Origin: Flavobacterium psychroterrae
GTDB taxonomy: Bacteria > Bacteroidota > Bacteroidia > Flavobacteriales > Flavobacteriaceae
Assembly: GCF_018380615.1 (NCBI RefSeq)
Contig: NZ_JAGYVZ010000009.1
Span: 1-64,000 of the forward strand
Direction: 5' to 3'
Length of the DNA: 64,000 nt
Positions 36,472-45,570 of this stretch are shown one piece after another (the stretch's first letter is position 1; each line of letters opens with the position of its first letter). Below the pieces are notes generated by a model. The model had not been told where the DNA came from. It saw nothing but the letters and a program-made list of their open reading frames with translations, and searched no databases. A program made the translations under genes and the position numbers.

Positions 36472-36507
36472 AAAAACCTTCAAAATCGAATGACTTTGAA
36501 GGTTTTT
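36472..36507. terminator. Bidirectional terminator
   Basis: AAAAACCTTCAAA pairs with TTTGAAGGTTTTT around a 10-base loop, between the DUF3606 gene and the convergent gene at 36528. Confidence 0.85.
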
Positions 36508-36527
36508 AATTTTAAAATATCTTACTA

Positions 36528-36980
36528 TTACATTTCATTCAATTCGTTGAACTCGTGTAAAGATTTTAATGTGTTTTCGTAAAATAAGATTGCTGCGATA
36601 AGGTTTCCTTTATCAGAATATGGCATCATCTTTCTTTGAAATTCTACTGTAGTATCTAAGAAAGTTGTAGTACCCAATGCCTGAGCATCTAATACTTTTT
36701 TGTGCTCACTATCGTCCGGAATACCTAAATCTGACATAGTAACACCTGGTTTAGTCACCAAAGCGATGTAAGGAAGGGTTTTCACTAAAACTTTAATACG
36801 CTCAATGTATAATTCTAAAAGTTCTCCTTTTTGCATACCACTCAATTCTTTTTGATCATGGTATTTGCGGATTAGAGCTGTTGTACTAATAATACTTCTT
36901 GGAGCATTTTTTGCTTGTGCTGAAATTGCACCTGTTGTCAAGAAGAAAAGGATACTTAATATAAAAATTTTGCTCTTCAT
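36528..36980 (-). CDS. Exported hypothetical protein
   Basis: This 150-residue protein has a signal peptide (MKSKIFILSILFFLTTGAISAQA) and a mostly helical mature part (GMQKGELLELYIERIKVLVKT, then NLIAAILFYENTLKSLHEF). No family or catalytic motif is recognised. It is probably periplasmic. It is transcribed alone. Confidence 0.7.
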   Translation of the reverse strand: MKSKIFILSILFFLTTGAISAQAKNAPRSIISTTALIRKYHDQKELSGMQKGELLELYIERIKVLVKTLPYIALVTKPGVTMSDLGIPDDSEHKKVLDAQALGTTTFLDTTVEFQRKMMPYSDKGNLIAAILFYENTLKSLHEFNELNEM

Positions 36981-37181
36981 TTTTTTGTGTGTAATTGGTT
37001 GTTGATTGGAAACAAAAATATATAAATTAACTTAAATTGCAAGTTTATTGATTTCTTTTTTTTTATTTTTTTTAACATTTCATATTTTATCAATCTTTAA
37101 GGCTGTTTAGCAATTACAACTTAATAAGATTTTTTTCCGAATTTATTTGGGAATAATGAAATATTGTTCTTTAAAGGCACT

Positions 37182-37916
37182 TTACAAATCGGTTTTAGTG
37201 TTGCCGGACAAATTAATATTGCCTGTAACGAGTGCCGTATTTTTACCTGGCTGTGAAATTGCATAATTGCTCTTCATATCTTCATCTGACTTGATAATTC
37301 TAAAACGTCCGGGATATTTTATCCAGATACTTTTTTTATTGCCATAGTAGTCCATAAAATCTTCACAAACAAAAACCGCATGTGCTGTTGACCAAGCTAC
37401 CACTCCACAAAATTCGCTTCCGGATTGTCGCTTTAACTTTTGTATTTGTTTGCCTATTTTAAATCCTAGGTATTTATAAATTGTAGGAGTATATACTTCA
37501 CCGCTTTCAAGATCCTCTAGTGCTCTGTCAAAAGTTGCTTCGCTATCAATAATTTGCTTGTATTTTGCCATCACTGCGTATGTTAATACTGCATAATCTG
37601 TTATTGTTTCACTCTCAGGATTGTCTTTTATAAATATAAAACCGGCAGATTCTTTAGCTTTATTTATTTCATCGGGACTTAAATGAAATGAAGCATTATT
37701 TTTTAGTGTAATTTTTTGTGAACCGTCATTTATTTTTTCAGTTACAAAAAGATTGTCTAATCCATAAACATTTAAAGCCGCTTTGATAAAAGCAATCGAT
37801 GAACAATTTGTACGCTCTCCTTGTTTAAAGCTATCAAATATTTTATCTGAACTCAATTGTGAGTACGAATTCGAATAAAAAATTAAAAATATAAATATTG
37901 AAGTAACAGATTTCAT
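37182..37916 (-). CDS. Exported hypothetical protein with papain-like Cys/His spacing
   Basis: This 244-residue protein has a signal peptide ending SNSYSQ. A Cys in ERTNCSSIAFIKAAL (mature N-terminus) begins a helix, and a His in WSTAHAVFVCED lies about 155 residues later, a layout like papain-fold cysteine peptidases. No confirmed family motif is seen. It may be an inactive or divergent peptidase. Confidence 0.6.
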   Translation of the reverse strand: MKSVTSIFIFLIFYSNSYSQLSSDKIFDSFKQGERTNCSSIAFIKAALNVYGLDNLFVTEKINDGSQKITLKNNASFHLSPDEINKAKESAGFIFIKDNPESETITDYAVLTYAVMAKYKQIIDSEATFDRALEDLESGEVYTPTIYKYLGFKIGKQIQKLKRQSGSEFCGVVAWSTAHAVFVCEDFMDYYGNKKSIWIKYPGRFRIIKSDEDMKSNYAISQPGKNTALVTGNINLSGNTKTDL

Positions 37917-38306
37917 TGTATTGAGATTTTACAATTATTTCCCAGCTATTTTTTGGGAACATATACATTTTACAAATCTATAAAAATCAACTGATAGTTT
38001 TTTTTTTACTTCTTAACTTTTATAAAAAATTACCAACATCGCTAAAAATCAGCTATTTAAAAGCATTATACATTAGTTGGCAGTCATTATTTTCTAAATT
38101 CCATCAGATATATCCTGTTAGAAGAAATAAAAACATATAGGTTGTGCTCATCCAAATGGACTAATTATTAGCTTTAAAACGATAAAAATTCTGGATAAAA
38201 AATTAACAAGAAGCAATTTAATGTGCTGATTTTTTCTTTATGCTTTCTACAACAACTCCCTAAACCGAAACTAAATTTTTAAGCGCCCCGGCATTGTAAC
38301 ATACTT
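37917..38306. other. Divergent intergenic region
   Basis: No gene is visible. The right end leads into the operator of the Crp-family gene. The rest is AT-rich and unremarkable. Confidence 0.45.
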
Positions 38307-38322
38307 TTTACCAAATGGTAAA
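38307..38322. promoter_or_regulatory. Operator TTTACC-N4-GGTAAA upstream of Crp-family gene
   Basis: The 16-bp inverted repeat TTTACCAAATGGTAAA ends 33 bp before the regulator start. A TAACTTTC -7-like element follows at about 38343, so the operator would cover the -33 region. The same 16 bp, inside a 21-bp identity, lies before the dehydrogenase gene at 39001. Confidence 0.75.
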
Positions 38323-38355
38323 TCACAAAAACTCATTTTTTAGTAACTTTCCGCT

Positions 38356-38922
38356 ATGAAAGAATTGATTAATTATATTTTGCAGTTTGGGATTTTAAAC
38401 CAGCAACAAATAGATTTTATTGAAAATAAAGCAATAGAAGTAGCACTTGAAAAAGACGATTATTTTTCTGAAGCAGGAAAAATTCCAGTTCGTGTAGGCT
38501 TTATTTTAGAAGGTGTAATTAGGGGTTGTTACTACAATAATAAAGGAGAAGAAATTACACGTTGCCTTATAAGCGAAAATAGTTTAGTGGTTGATTATCT
38601 AAATTTTGAAGCAAACACTTCCTCTACAGAATATCTACAGGCGTGTACAAGTTGTAAACTTATTGTGTTTTTAAAGCAAGACTGGCTGGAACTTTCTCAA
38701 ACTATTGTGGGTTGGGAAAATATTGCAGGTAAGATGTTTCAAAAATGTCTTTTTCAAAAGTCCAGAAAAGGTCCGGTTATTTCGCAGGATGCTACTACAC
38801 GATATTTAGAATTCATGCAGAATCATCCATCACTTATTAATCGTATTTCATTGGCTTATATTGCATCTTACTTAGGAGTTACACAACAATCATTGAGCCG
38901 AATAAGAAAAAATATTCGGTGA
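38356..38922 (+). CDS. Crp/Fnr-family transcriptional regulator
   Basis: This 188-residue protein has an N-terminal cyclic-nucleotide-binding-like barrel (VRVGFILEGVIRGCYYNNKGEEIT) and a C-terminal HTH (RISLAYIASYLGVTQQSLSRIRK), the pattern common in small Bacteroidota Crp-family regulators. The conserved cAMP-binding RXS signature is not visible, so the ligand is unknown. Identical palindromes before this gene and before the adjacent dehydrogenase gene suggest it controls both. Confidence 0.9.
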   Translation: MKELINYILQFGILNQQQIDFIENKAIEVALEKDDYFSEAGKIPVRVGFILEGVIRGCYYNNKGEEITRCLISENSLVVDYLNFEANTSSTEYLQACTSCKLIVFLKQDWLELSQTIVGWENIAGKMFQKCLFQKSRKGPVISQDATTRYLEFMQNHPSLINRISLAYIASYLGVTQQSLSRIRKNIR

Positions 38923-38930
38923 TTTCCCTT

Positions 38931-38946
38931 TTTACCAAATGGTAAA
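38931..38946. promoter_or_regulatory. Second copy of operator TTTACC-N4-GGTAAA
   Basis: The sequence is identical to the operator at 38307 and begins 8 bp after the regulator stop codon. A GCAATTTTGC -7-like element follows at about 38967. It is positioned to control the dehydrogenase gene. Confidence 0.75.
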
Positions 38947-39000
38947 TCGTTTCATTTTTATACGATGCAATTTTGCTTTGTTAATTTAAAAAAAATAAAA

Positions 39001-39786
39001 ATGAATACAAAAAAAGAGGAATACTCAAAAGGCAATGAAAACGAAGTCCCTAAATCAGCATTAATAACAGGCGCAAATAAAGGAATAGGTTTTGAAACTG
39101 CAAGACAATTGCTTCAAAAAGGATTTTACGTTTATATTGGAACCCGCCATTTAAAAAACGGACTTGTAGCGGTTGAAAAATTAAAATCAGAAGGATTAAA
39201 CAATGCACAAGCAATACAATTAGATGTAACTGATGACAATTCTGTAAAAACAGCTAGAGAAGAAATTGGAAGAAAAACTCAGGTATTAGATGTTCTTATT
39301 AATAATGCAGGCATCAATGGAGGAGCTCCATATACAGCACTTGAAGCAGGAACAGACCAATTTGCGGCAGTTTTTAATACTAACGTATTTGGTGTAGCAA
39401 GAGTTACAAAAAATTTTATAGACTTACTGCAAAAATCAACCGAACCACGAATTGTAAATGTAAGCAGCAGTGTTGGTTCTCTTTCGCTGCAAAGCGATCC
39501 AGACTGGCAAGCTTATCATTATGCAAAATATGCTGTATATGGTTCGTCAAAAGCCGCTATGAATATGTACACCATTCATTTAGCTTATGAGTTACGAGAT
39601 ACGGCTTTTAAAATAAATGCAGTTTGCCCTGGTTATACAAGAACTGATTTTACCAACCATAACGGTGGAGAAGTTGAAGAAGCTGGAAAACGCATTATAA
39701 AATATGCCTTAATCGATCAAAATGGTCCAACAGGCAAATTCTTTAGTGAAGAAAGCAATCCTGAAACTGGTGAAATTTCGTGGTAA
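39001..39786 (+). CDS. Short-chain dehydrogenase/reductase (carbonyl-reductase type)
   Basis: The start is the ATG at 39001 (MNTKKEEY), after an A-rich stretch; an upstream in-frame ATG at 38965 would overlap the promoter. The 261-residue protein has the Rossmann motif TGANKGIGFETA, LINNAG and the catalytic YAVYGSSKAA. It ends with a segment (GPTGKFFSEE) common in carbonyl-reductase-like SDRs. It is cytoplasmic, and the substrate is likely an aldehyde or ketone. Its promoter shares an operator with the Crp-family gene. Confidence 0.88.
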   Translation: MNTKKEEYSKGNENEVPKSALITGANKGIGFETARQLLQKGFYVYIGTRHLKNGLVAVEKLKSEGLNNAQAIQLDVTDDNSVKTAREEIGRKTQVLDVLINNAGINGGAPYTALEAGTDQFAAVFNTNVFGVARVTKNFIDLLQKSTEPRIVNVSSSVGSLSLQSDPDWQAYHYAKYAVYGSSKAAMNMYTIHLAYELRDTAFKINAVCPGYTRTDFTNHNGGEVEEAGKRIIKYALIDQNGPTGKFFSEESNPETGEISW

Positions 39787-39837
39787 TAAACGATTACAAA
39801 TACTGTTAACACTGTAACAGTTTGTATTTTATAACTT

Positions 39838-39855
39838 TTACAAATTATTATATAA
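39838..39855 (+). promoter_or_regulatory. Candidate promoter element TTAC-N7-TATATAA
   Basis: The element lies 54 bp before the ATG at 39909. The same TTAC, seven-base gap and TATATAA occur at 45445-45462 and 57044-57061. It differs from the housekeeping TAnnTTTG element. Confidence 0.4.
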
Positions 39856-39908
39856 CCTTGTATTTCAATATTATAATTAATTTTATTAAAAAATTAAAAC
39901 GTAGTATT

Positions 39909-40103
39909 ATGAAAACAAATAATCAAACTCCGAACAACAATACAAAAAACGGTTCTGATAATCGAAGTGACATGAGAAAGCATCAATATAAAGATCATGA
40001 TGAAGTTTTAACAAACGATGAAAATTATGATGTTGACACTCACAAATTTAAAGGCGAACAACCTGATTTTGACGATAAACTGACTAATGAAAAAGAAAAG
40101 TAA
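39909..40103 (+). CDS. Small hydrophilic hypothetical protein
   Basis: The start is the ATG at 39909 (MKTNNQTPNNN). The 64-residue product is Asn, Asp, Lys and Glu rich with no hydrophobic core (VLTNDENYDVDTHKFKGE), so it is likely disordered. No family is recognised. Upstream is the TTAC-N7-TATATAA element at 39838-39855, also found before other stress-region genes. A strong terminator follows. Confidence 0.65.
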   Translation: MKTNNQTPNNNTKNGSDNRSDMRKHQYKDHDEVLTNDENYDVDTHKFKGEQPDFDDKLTNEKEK

Positions 40104-40114
40104 TATCAATTATT

Positions 40115-40154
40115 AAAAAATGCGCGAATGCTTTTAGTTTTCGCGCATTTTTTT
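40115..40154. terminator. Terminator
   Basis: AAAAAATGCGCGAA pairs with TTCGCGCATTTTTT around an 11-base loop, just after the 39909 gene. Confidence 0.85.
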
Positions 40155-40213
40155 ATGCATTAAATAATCAAGTAATAAGTCAGCCAGGTATTCTCAATCA
40201 CTGCATTTAATTC

Positions 40214-40245
40214 AAAAGCCTGTAACAAAATTTGCTACAGGCTTT
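40214..40245 (-). terminator. Terminator after low-complexity lipoprotein
   Basis: AAAGCCTGTA pairs with TACAGGCTTT around an 11-base loop, 36 bp beyond the stop of the leftward gene at 40281. Confidence 0.65.
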
Positions 40246-40280
40246 CTTTAAAACATCAAAAAATCAACAAATGGAGATTC

Positions 40281-40559
40281 CTATCTGCCATTTGTACCGG
40301 TCGAATCTGCTTTTACAGTCGAATTTCCTTGTTGTGTTGATCCCGCAGTACCTGAGCCTGTAGAACCTTCTCCGGTTGCACCCGTTGTTCCGTTTCCTAC
40401 CCCGGTTGTATCTGAATTTGGACCAACACTATCTACAGCAATTTCTGTCGAATCAGTGTTATCTGTGTTGTCTGTTGAGACCGTTTTATCATTTTTACAT
40501 GAAAAGGCAAAACCCGCAAACATTAATGCCACAACTAATTTTATCTTTAACGCTTTCAT
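40281..40559 (-). CDS. Low-complexity lipoprotein (paralogue-like of 35237)
   Basis: This 92-residue protein has a lipoprotein signal (ALMFAGFAFSC-KNDK) and a mature part made of Ser, Thr, Asp, Asn and Gly (NTDNTDSTE, GNGTTGATGEGSTGSG). It is like the lipoprotein at 35237 in length class, signal and composition. No function is recognised. Confidence 0.7.
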   Translation of the reverse strand: MKALKIKLVVALMFAGFAFSCKNDKTVSTDNTDNTDSTEIAVDSVGPNSDTTGVGNGTTGATGEGSTGSGTAGSTQQGNSTVKADSTGTNGR

Positions 40560-40592
40560 AATTAAATTTTTAGAATTTATAATTAAATCTCT

Positions 40593-40859
40593 TTAATAAT
40601 TTTGAGAAGTCGGAGCTTTATCCTGAGCATCGTGACCCTCTAATTTTACAAGTTTATTGTAGATGCCAAGTAATAAAAATGGAGCTGCCCACTGCCCCAC
40701 AAATAAGGCTGTATGCTTTTTGCCTAAGCATTTTAATGTTAATGATGTTCCCATTGCTGCAAGCGATGCATATAAATATACATCTGACGGGATTTTTGAT
40801 GTTTGCTCTTCAATAGCTTTTGCCGTAGCACCTTCTGTATTTTCGTTTTCTAATAACAT
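40593..40859 (-). CDS. Small membrane hypothetical protein
   Basis: This 88-residue protein has an acidic N-terminus and two hydrophobic segments (YLYASLAAMGTSLTLKCLG and ALFVGQWAAPFLLLGIYNKL), predicted to span the inner membrane. No family is recognised. It lies 33 bp upstream of the lipoprotein gene on the same strand and is probably co-transcribed. Confidence 0.65.
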   Translation of the reverse strand: MLLENENTEGATAKAIEEQTSKIPSDVYLYASLAAMGTSLTLKCLGKKHTALFVGQWAAPFLLLGIYNKLVKLEGHDAQDKAPTSQNY

Positions 40860-41004
40860 ATCATTTTTATTTAAAATTAATATTGGAAAATTAAAATATT
40901 CAAATGAGGCGTTTTTACAGAATTTACAATTGCTTTTACAACATTACAACACTTAAAATACTGACTATCAAATAGTTTTTTTAAAAAAAAGCAACTTAAC
41001 TAAC

Positions 41005-41763
41005 TTAAATAATCTGTAAAAGCGGTCTAACCTGCATAGTCACGATATCACATCTTTTAGGTTGCGACAATACAAATAATATACTCATTGCCAGATCATC
41101 TGCTTCAAGCATTTCTAATTTTTCTATTTTTTCCCTTTGTTCTTCTTTAGTTCCCGGCTGCATGTCAGACATTACGGCTCCGGGCTCAATAAGGCTTACT
41201 TTGATCTCAAGGGGATTTATTTCTTTACGAAGCGAAGATGTAAATCCGCGAATTGCCAATTTTGTTGTTACATAAATTGTGCTTTCTCCACTTTGCGTTT
41301 CGGCACTCATGGATCCTACATTGACAATGTGCCCGGATTTTTGAGATTTCATTCTTGAAACCGCTTGTTGCGCAAAATCAATGTAACCTTTTATATTGGT
41401 ATCAATCACATATTTCCATTCGTCATTAGCACTATCAGTTATACCTTGAGCTGGTAATCCGGCGTTGTTGATTAAAATATCGATACCGCCCATTTCGAGA
41501 TCTACAATATCAAAAATCATTTTAATATCTTCCTCATTCGTAACATCGGCTGGCGCGCCAAATAATGCTGCATCCGGATATTTTGCAGTAATTTCTTCAA
41601 AAGTTGCATCAAAATCTTCTTGGTCCCTTCCAAAAATTAGTACGCGCGCACCAAGAGAAATTAATAATTCGGCTGTCGCTTTTCCTATTCCAGTTGTTCC
41701 TCCGGTTATAACAATATTTTTTTGTTTGATATTTGATCCAAAGTATTCATTCAAATTTTTCAT
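41005..41763 (-). CDS. Short-chain dehydrogenase/reductase
   Basis: The start is placed at 41763 (MKNLNEYFGSN); an ATG ten codons earlier has no supporting features. The 252-residue protein has GGTTGIGKATAEL, LINNAG and catalytic STIYVTTK, the classical SDR set, similar to YdfG-like serine/hydroxypropionate dehydrogenases. It is cytoplasmic and NADP-dependent by family. The substrate is unknown. Confidence 0.88.
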   Translation of the reverse strand: MKNLNEYFGSNIKQKNIVITGGTTGIGKATAELLISLGARVLIFGRDQEDFDATFEEITAKYPDAALFGAPADVTNEEDIKMIFDIVDLEMGGIDILINNAGLPAQGITDSANDEWKYVIDTNIKGYIDFAQQAVSRMKSQKSGHIVNVGSMSAETQSGESTIYVTTKLAIRGFTSSLRKEINPLEIKVSLIEPGAVMSDMQPGTKEEQREKIEKLEMLEADDLAMSILFVLSQPKRCDIVTMQVRPLLQII

Positions 41764-41906
41764 AAATATTAATTTTAGTGGTAAATAAAACACCTTTTAA
41801 AAAGTGTCATTTCTTGTATATGGTTCATCATTATTTCAGCTAACTTTTAAACTATTTTCAGTTTTAATTTTAGAATATTTTCTAATTAAAAATCAGGAAA
41901 TGTCGT

Positions 41907-44093
41907 TTACCAAACTATCTTAACCTGACTGTTTCCTGCTACTTGATAATGTAAAACGCTTGTATCAGAAAATAAAAATTCAATCTCTTTTTTATTTTGG
42001 GTAACTTTTACATTTTTCGGAATTTTATTTGGATAAATAATCTTAACGTTCCCGCAAAATTCCTCACTTCCCAACATTCTAAATGTGATTGCGCTTTTAA
42101 CTTTTCTAAAACCCACTATAGGATAATCTGAAAATACTACAAAATCTTCCCCGTTAACCTTGCAGTATTGGCGCGGCACAACACCAAAAGCTACACCGCC
42201 GCCATAAACCTCCTGCCCTACCTGACCGCTTTTTTCCCAACCGGTATAGAGATCTTCAAGCGGAATCCATAGTTTAGGTTGAATTTCTCCTGTTTTCACA
42301 TCGTCAGACAGCATATCTTCCGGCAGTTTTGACGGATAGTAATATGACATTCTGCTAAGCGCATATTTTATAAATTCCGGCAGTAAGATTTTTAATGCCG
42401 GCAGGATTTCAACATCCTCTGCTTTTATCATGTATTCCCTCAATTTGGCATACACCTCATGTTCTTCATATACTGCACTGTAAGGCGCATCATTAAGAGG
42501 AAATAAGGAAAAATAATTGGGATAATTTTTACCAAAACCATATTGGCAATCCCATATCTGCATATTCTTAAATAATCCGGCAAGACAGGCATAACTCAAA
42601 TCGAGATACATTTTTTTGCCCGTAATTTTATAAAGGTCTAAAAGTGCTCCTGCAGAAAAAGCGGTGTTATTGGCTTGATAGAAAATATCAAAACCCCGAC
42701 CAGTAAGTTTTTTAACAGCTTTTTTAGCTTCACGCAGATAAAGTTCATCCTTTGTCAAATCATAAACAAGCAGCATTAAATGGGCATAGGAACCAGGTAC
42801 GTCATGTTCGCCGCCTTGCCCCGGAACAGTTTCCTTTTTAATAACCTCTAGCGTATCCATTTTATAAAAAACAGGCCACTCATAATCAAAATGACGTGCT
42901 ACTTTTATAGCAAACTGAATTGAATCCAGCAATAATTTTTCGGCAATTTTTTCACCTTTTAAGGCAAGTCTGGCTAGATTCATTAACGGATGATGCAAAT
43001 ACCAGGAATCCATCACCATTTTCTCTTTTTGTTCCTCAGATCCGTCAAGTTTGTCCTGTAAGGCAGGAAGCCATCGGTTTACAGTTTTAATTTCAGGATC
43101 ATAAAAAGCCGAAATTCCTTTTTGCAAATCATCAAAAAGCGGGTGTTTTTCACCAGTCCACTCCATATATTCCTTCAAAGGCACTAACATAGCCAGCTGT
43201 ACCATGATCTCTGCCGGAGTATCATAATCGCACAAATACGCATTTAGATATTGAAAACCATTAGTTTGTGTCCAGCAGCCTTTATTATGATAAATATCTT
43301 GCTGACATTTTTGCGCAATCTCAGGCCATTTATGATATTCGGTTTCCGGATGCGGAAGCAATTTATATATTTCTGCCAAATGATTTAAAAATTCGTGGGT
43401 AACCTGTATATCATCTTCCATAATTTGTTCCGAAAATAATACATAAGCATCTGACAGTATAAAATCCTGATCTGCCGGCAAAGGCTTATTTTCAGTCAAT
43501 GGTAATCGAAATCCTATTTCAGGCCAGTCTCCTCCTACTGTTTCAGCCAGCGAAGTTTCGGTAGCTTCACAATATGAGCTCATGGAACCCAAATTCTGAA
43601 AGTAAAAAACAGATCCCGTTTTAGGTTTTGTCATACTCAGATAAAGTAAACCTGAGCGCGCTCCTATTTGATGTGTATGGATGTTTCCAAAGGTGTTTTC
43701 TACATTTCCCTTTTCTGTTAATGGCAAAATATCACGTGGCCAGAACGGAATCATTATTGGAAAATCTGCTTTGAAAGATGTTTTATAATGCAATATTGGC
43801 GACAAATCATTTGGGAAATCAATTGTTACCTCATATTTTCCAATTCTTGTTGACAAATTAATTACGGTTGTCTGGTCGTCATCAAATAAATTAGTTATTT
43901 CAAAACAACTGTTCAAACCAAAAGCTGCCCTAAAAGCCATTTTTCCCTGATTGGGCCATAATGCAACAATCCATAACGAATCGCCGGTATTGTATAATTG
44001 AAAGATATAATTACGGAATTTTTTCTCCCATAATACCATACTGTTTTCCAGATCAGACTGCACTGTTGCAGTCCATGGTGAAATTGATTGCAT
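41907..44093 (-). CDS. Cytoplasmic six-hairpin glycosidase-like protein
   Basis: This 728-residue protein has no signal peptide. Residues about 1-230 look like a beta-sandwich; the middle (about 240-600) is helical with Trp/Tyr-rich hairpins (DSWYLHHPLMNLARLALKG, GAYAHLML-like, GALLDLYKITGKKMYLDLSY), the pattern of alpha/alpha toroid glycosidases. No family number can be assigned. Being cytoplasmic it would act on internal or imported sugars. It lies upstream of nothing else on its strand except the SDR, and 27 bp after the CinA-like gene, which suggests an operon 45278 to 41907. Confidence 0.6.
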   Translation of the reverse strand: MQSISPWTATVQSDLENSMVLWEKKFRNYIFQLYNTGDSLWIVALWPNQGKMAFRAAFGLNSCFEITNLFDDDQTTVINLSTRIGKYEVTIDFPNDLSPILHYKTSFKADFPIMIPFWPRDILPLTEKGNVENTFGNIHTHQIGARSGLLYLSMTKPKTGSVFYFQNLGSMSSYCEATETSLAETVGGDWPEIGFRLPLTENKPLPADQDFILSDAYVLFSEQIMEDDIQVTHEFLNHLAEIYKLLPHPETEYHKWPEIAQKCQQDIYHNKGCWTQTNGFQYLNAYLCDYDTPAEIMVQLAMLVPLKEYMEWTGEKHPLFDDLQKGISAFYDPEIKTVNRWLPALQDKLDGSEEQKEKMVMDSWYLHHPLMNLARLALKGEKIAEKLLLDSIQFAIKVARHFDYEWPVFYKMDTLEVIKKETVPGQGGEHDVPGSYAHLMLLVYDLTKDELYLREAKKAVKKLTGRGFDIFYQANNTAFSAGALLDLYKITGKKMYLDLSYACLAGLFKNMQIWDCQYGFGKNYPNYFSLFPLNDAPYSAVYEEHEVYAKLREYMIKAEDVEILPALKILLPEFIKYALSRMSYYYPSKLPEDMLSDDVKTGEIQPKLWIPLEDLYTGWEKSGQVGQEVYGGGVAFGVVPRQYCKVNGEDFVVFSDYPIVGFRKVKSAITFRMLGSEEFCGNVKIIYPNKIPKNVKVTQNKKEIEFLFSDTSVLHYQVAGNSQVKIVW

Positions 44094-44120
44094 GTGTTAT
44101 CTAATTTAATGGATTAATTT

Positions 44121-44597
44121 TCAACTTATTTTCTTTTTAATAAGCGCCGCTGCACAATCTGCCGCTTTTAAAACAATTTCTTCAGGATTACCTGAAAATA
44201 CTTCTCTGTGACTAATGTTTCCTAAAGGTGTTATGATATAAAAGAAAATGGTTCCTACCGGTTTTTCCTTAGTTTCGCTGCCTCCCGCAGTGGTAAGACC
44301 GGTAAGTGCAACAGTTATTTTTGAATTAAAAAACTGTGCTGTTTGTTGCGCAAGAACCTGTGTAACCTGCATTGATTCAGGCGTGAATTCCTTAATAAGA
44401 TAATGAGGAACTTTCAGTATCTGTTCTTTTACAAAAACTTCATAACACACAATTCCTCCTCTTAAAATTTGTCCGGATTGTGGTGTTAAAGAAAATTCGG
44501 CACTAAGTCTTCCTGCCGATGCGCTTTCTGCAAAGGCAATATTCCAGCCCTTTTGTGCAATAAGTTTACTGCATTCTGTAATAATTTCTGATGGCAT
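44121..44597 (-). CDS. CinA C-terminal domain protein (PncC-like amidase)
   Basis: This 158-residue protein is a stand-alone CinA_C domain. The conserved AES-TGG motif reads AESASAGRLS, and GLTTAGGSETKEKPVGT matches the GPGG-KPVGTV region in weakened form. The family hydrolyses nicotinamide mononucleotide to nicotinate mononucleotide. The changes in the first motif make activity uncertain. It lies 24 bp after the DUF6766 gene and 27 bp before the glycosidase-like gene. Confidence 0.8.
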   Translation of the reverse strand: MPSEIITECSKLIAQKGWNIAFAESASAGRLSAEFSLTPQSGQILRGGIVCYEVFVKEQILKVPHYLIKEFTPESMQVTQVLAQQTAQFFNSKITVALTGLTTAGGSETKEKPVGTIFFYIITPLGNISHREVFSGNPEEIVLKAADCAAALIKKKIS

Positions 44598-44621
44598 AAT
44601 TTCGCTTTTTAAGATCTAATA

Positions 44622-45278
44622 CTATTCTCCGGTTTCACTATTTGGTGCGTCAACAGGTTTAGATTGTGAGGAACCAATTTGTCGAAAATAAATAGACAGA
44701 ATAACTATGGCAAAAACAGATAAAAACTCACTCTGCCAATTTTGAAATGATTCAAACCAAAATCTTGAATCTCCCATATAATTCAAAGCAGTTTCTAATG
44801 GATGTCCTTTTAAGGATAGCTGCTCGTTTTCATCTTTTAAACTTCCATAAAAATGTAAAATAAACGAGATAAAAAACAATAAGAAAAGAATAATTGATAA
44901 GGAATGTTTATAAACGGTTAAAATAAATCCTCCTTTTTTAACCGGCCAAGGCACATTTTTACGATTTGCAGATGGTTCTCTGTCAACTTCTTCCTCTTTA
45001 TCAAAATTCTTAGATTCTGATGAGCCTTTTTGTTGTAAAAAAATAGTCAGTACAACAAACAGTGCCATTTGTAAAAATTCGCTTTCCCAATTCTCAAAAG
45101 TCGATTGTATAAAATGACCTGTACTGAAATAGGATAAAAACGATATTGCACCGACACCATCATCGAGCAGTTCTTTATTATGCTCTTTAAATCCAAAAAA
45201 TGTTTGTGCGCCTAATGCTGCTACAAACAGTAAAAAAAAAGTAATAGAAAGACTGTTGTTGCGTACAAATTTTTTCAT
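44622..45278 (-). CDS. DUF6766-type membrane protein with internal duplication
   Basis: This 218-residue inner-membrane protein has four hydrophobic helices in two matching halves. The first ends FENWESEFLQMALFVVLTIFL and the second FQNWQSEFLSVFAIVILSIYF, and both are followed by QKGSSESK- and QIGSSQSK-like tails. The pattern fits DUF6766. The function is unknown. Confidence 0.75.
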   Translation of the reverse strand: MKKFVRNNSLSITFFLLFVAALGAQTFFGFKEHNKELLDDGVGAISFLSYFSTGHFIQSTFENWESEFLQMALFVVLTIFLQQKGSSESKNFDKEEEVDREPSANRKNVPWPVKKGGFILTVYKHSLSIILFLLFFISFILHFYGSLKDENEQLSLKGHPLETALNYMGDSRFWFESFQNWQSEFLSVFAIVILSIYFRQIGSSQSKPVDAPNSETGE

Positions 45279-45444
45279 GATCTTGTTTTTGATAAATACA
45301 AATTTGTAATCTTAAAACGACTTTTATTTACATCATTATTCTTAGATTTTATAAAATTCCATCTTAATTCAATTTTACATTCTAAAATCAAAGGATTCTC
45401 ACATTATTGAAAATCAATTATTAATAATGAAAATTGCATAAACG

Positions 45445-45462
45445 TTACTAATTATTATATAA
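45445..45462 (+). promoter_or_regulatory. Candidate promoter element TTAC-N7-TATATAA
   Basis: This copy lies 109 bp before the ATG at 45571 and is part of the 15-mer AACGTTACTAATTAT (45441-45455), which recurs at 34037. The 46812 catalase gene has a similar GTTAT-TATATAA element. Confidence 0.4.
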
Positions 45463-45570
45463 ATTTAGTCCGTTAATAATGTCTTTCTTTATAAGATGGA
45501 TTATTGTAAGATTTTAAGACTAAAAATTTGAAAATAATTCTCTTTAAAAAGTCAAATAAACAGCAACATT

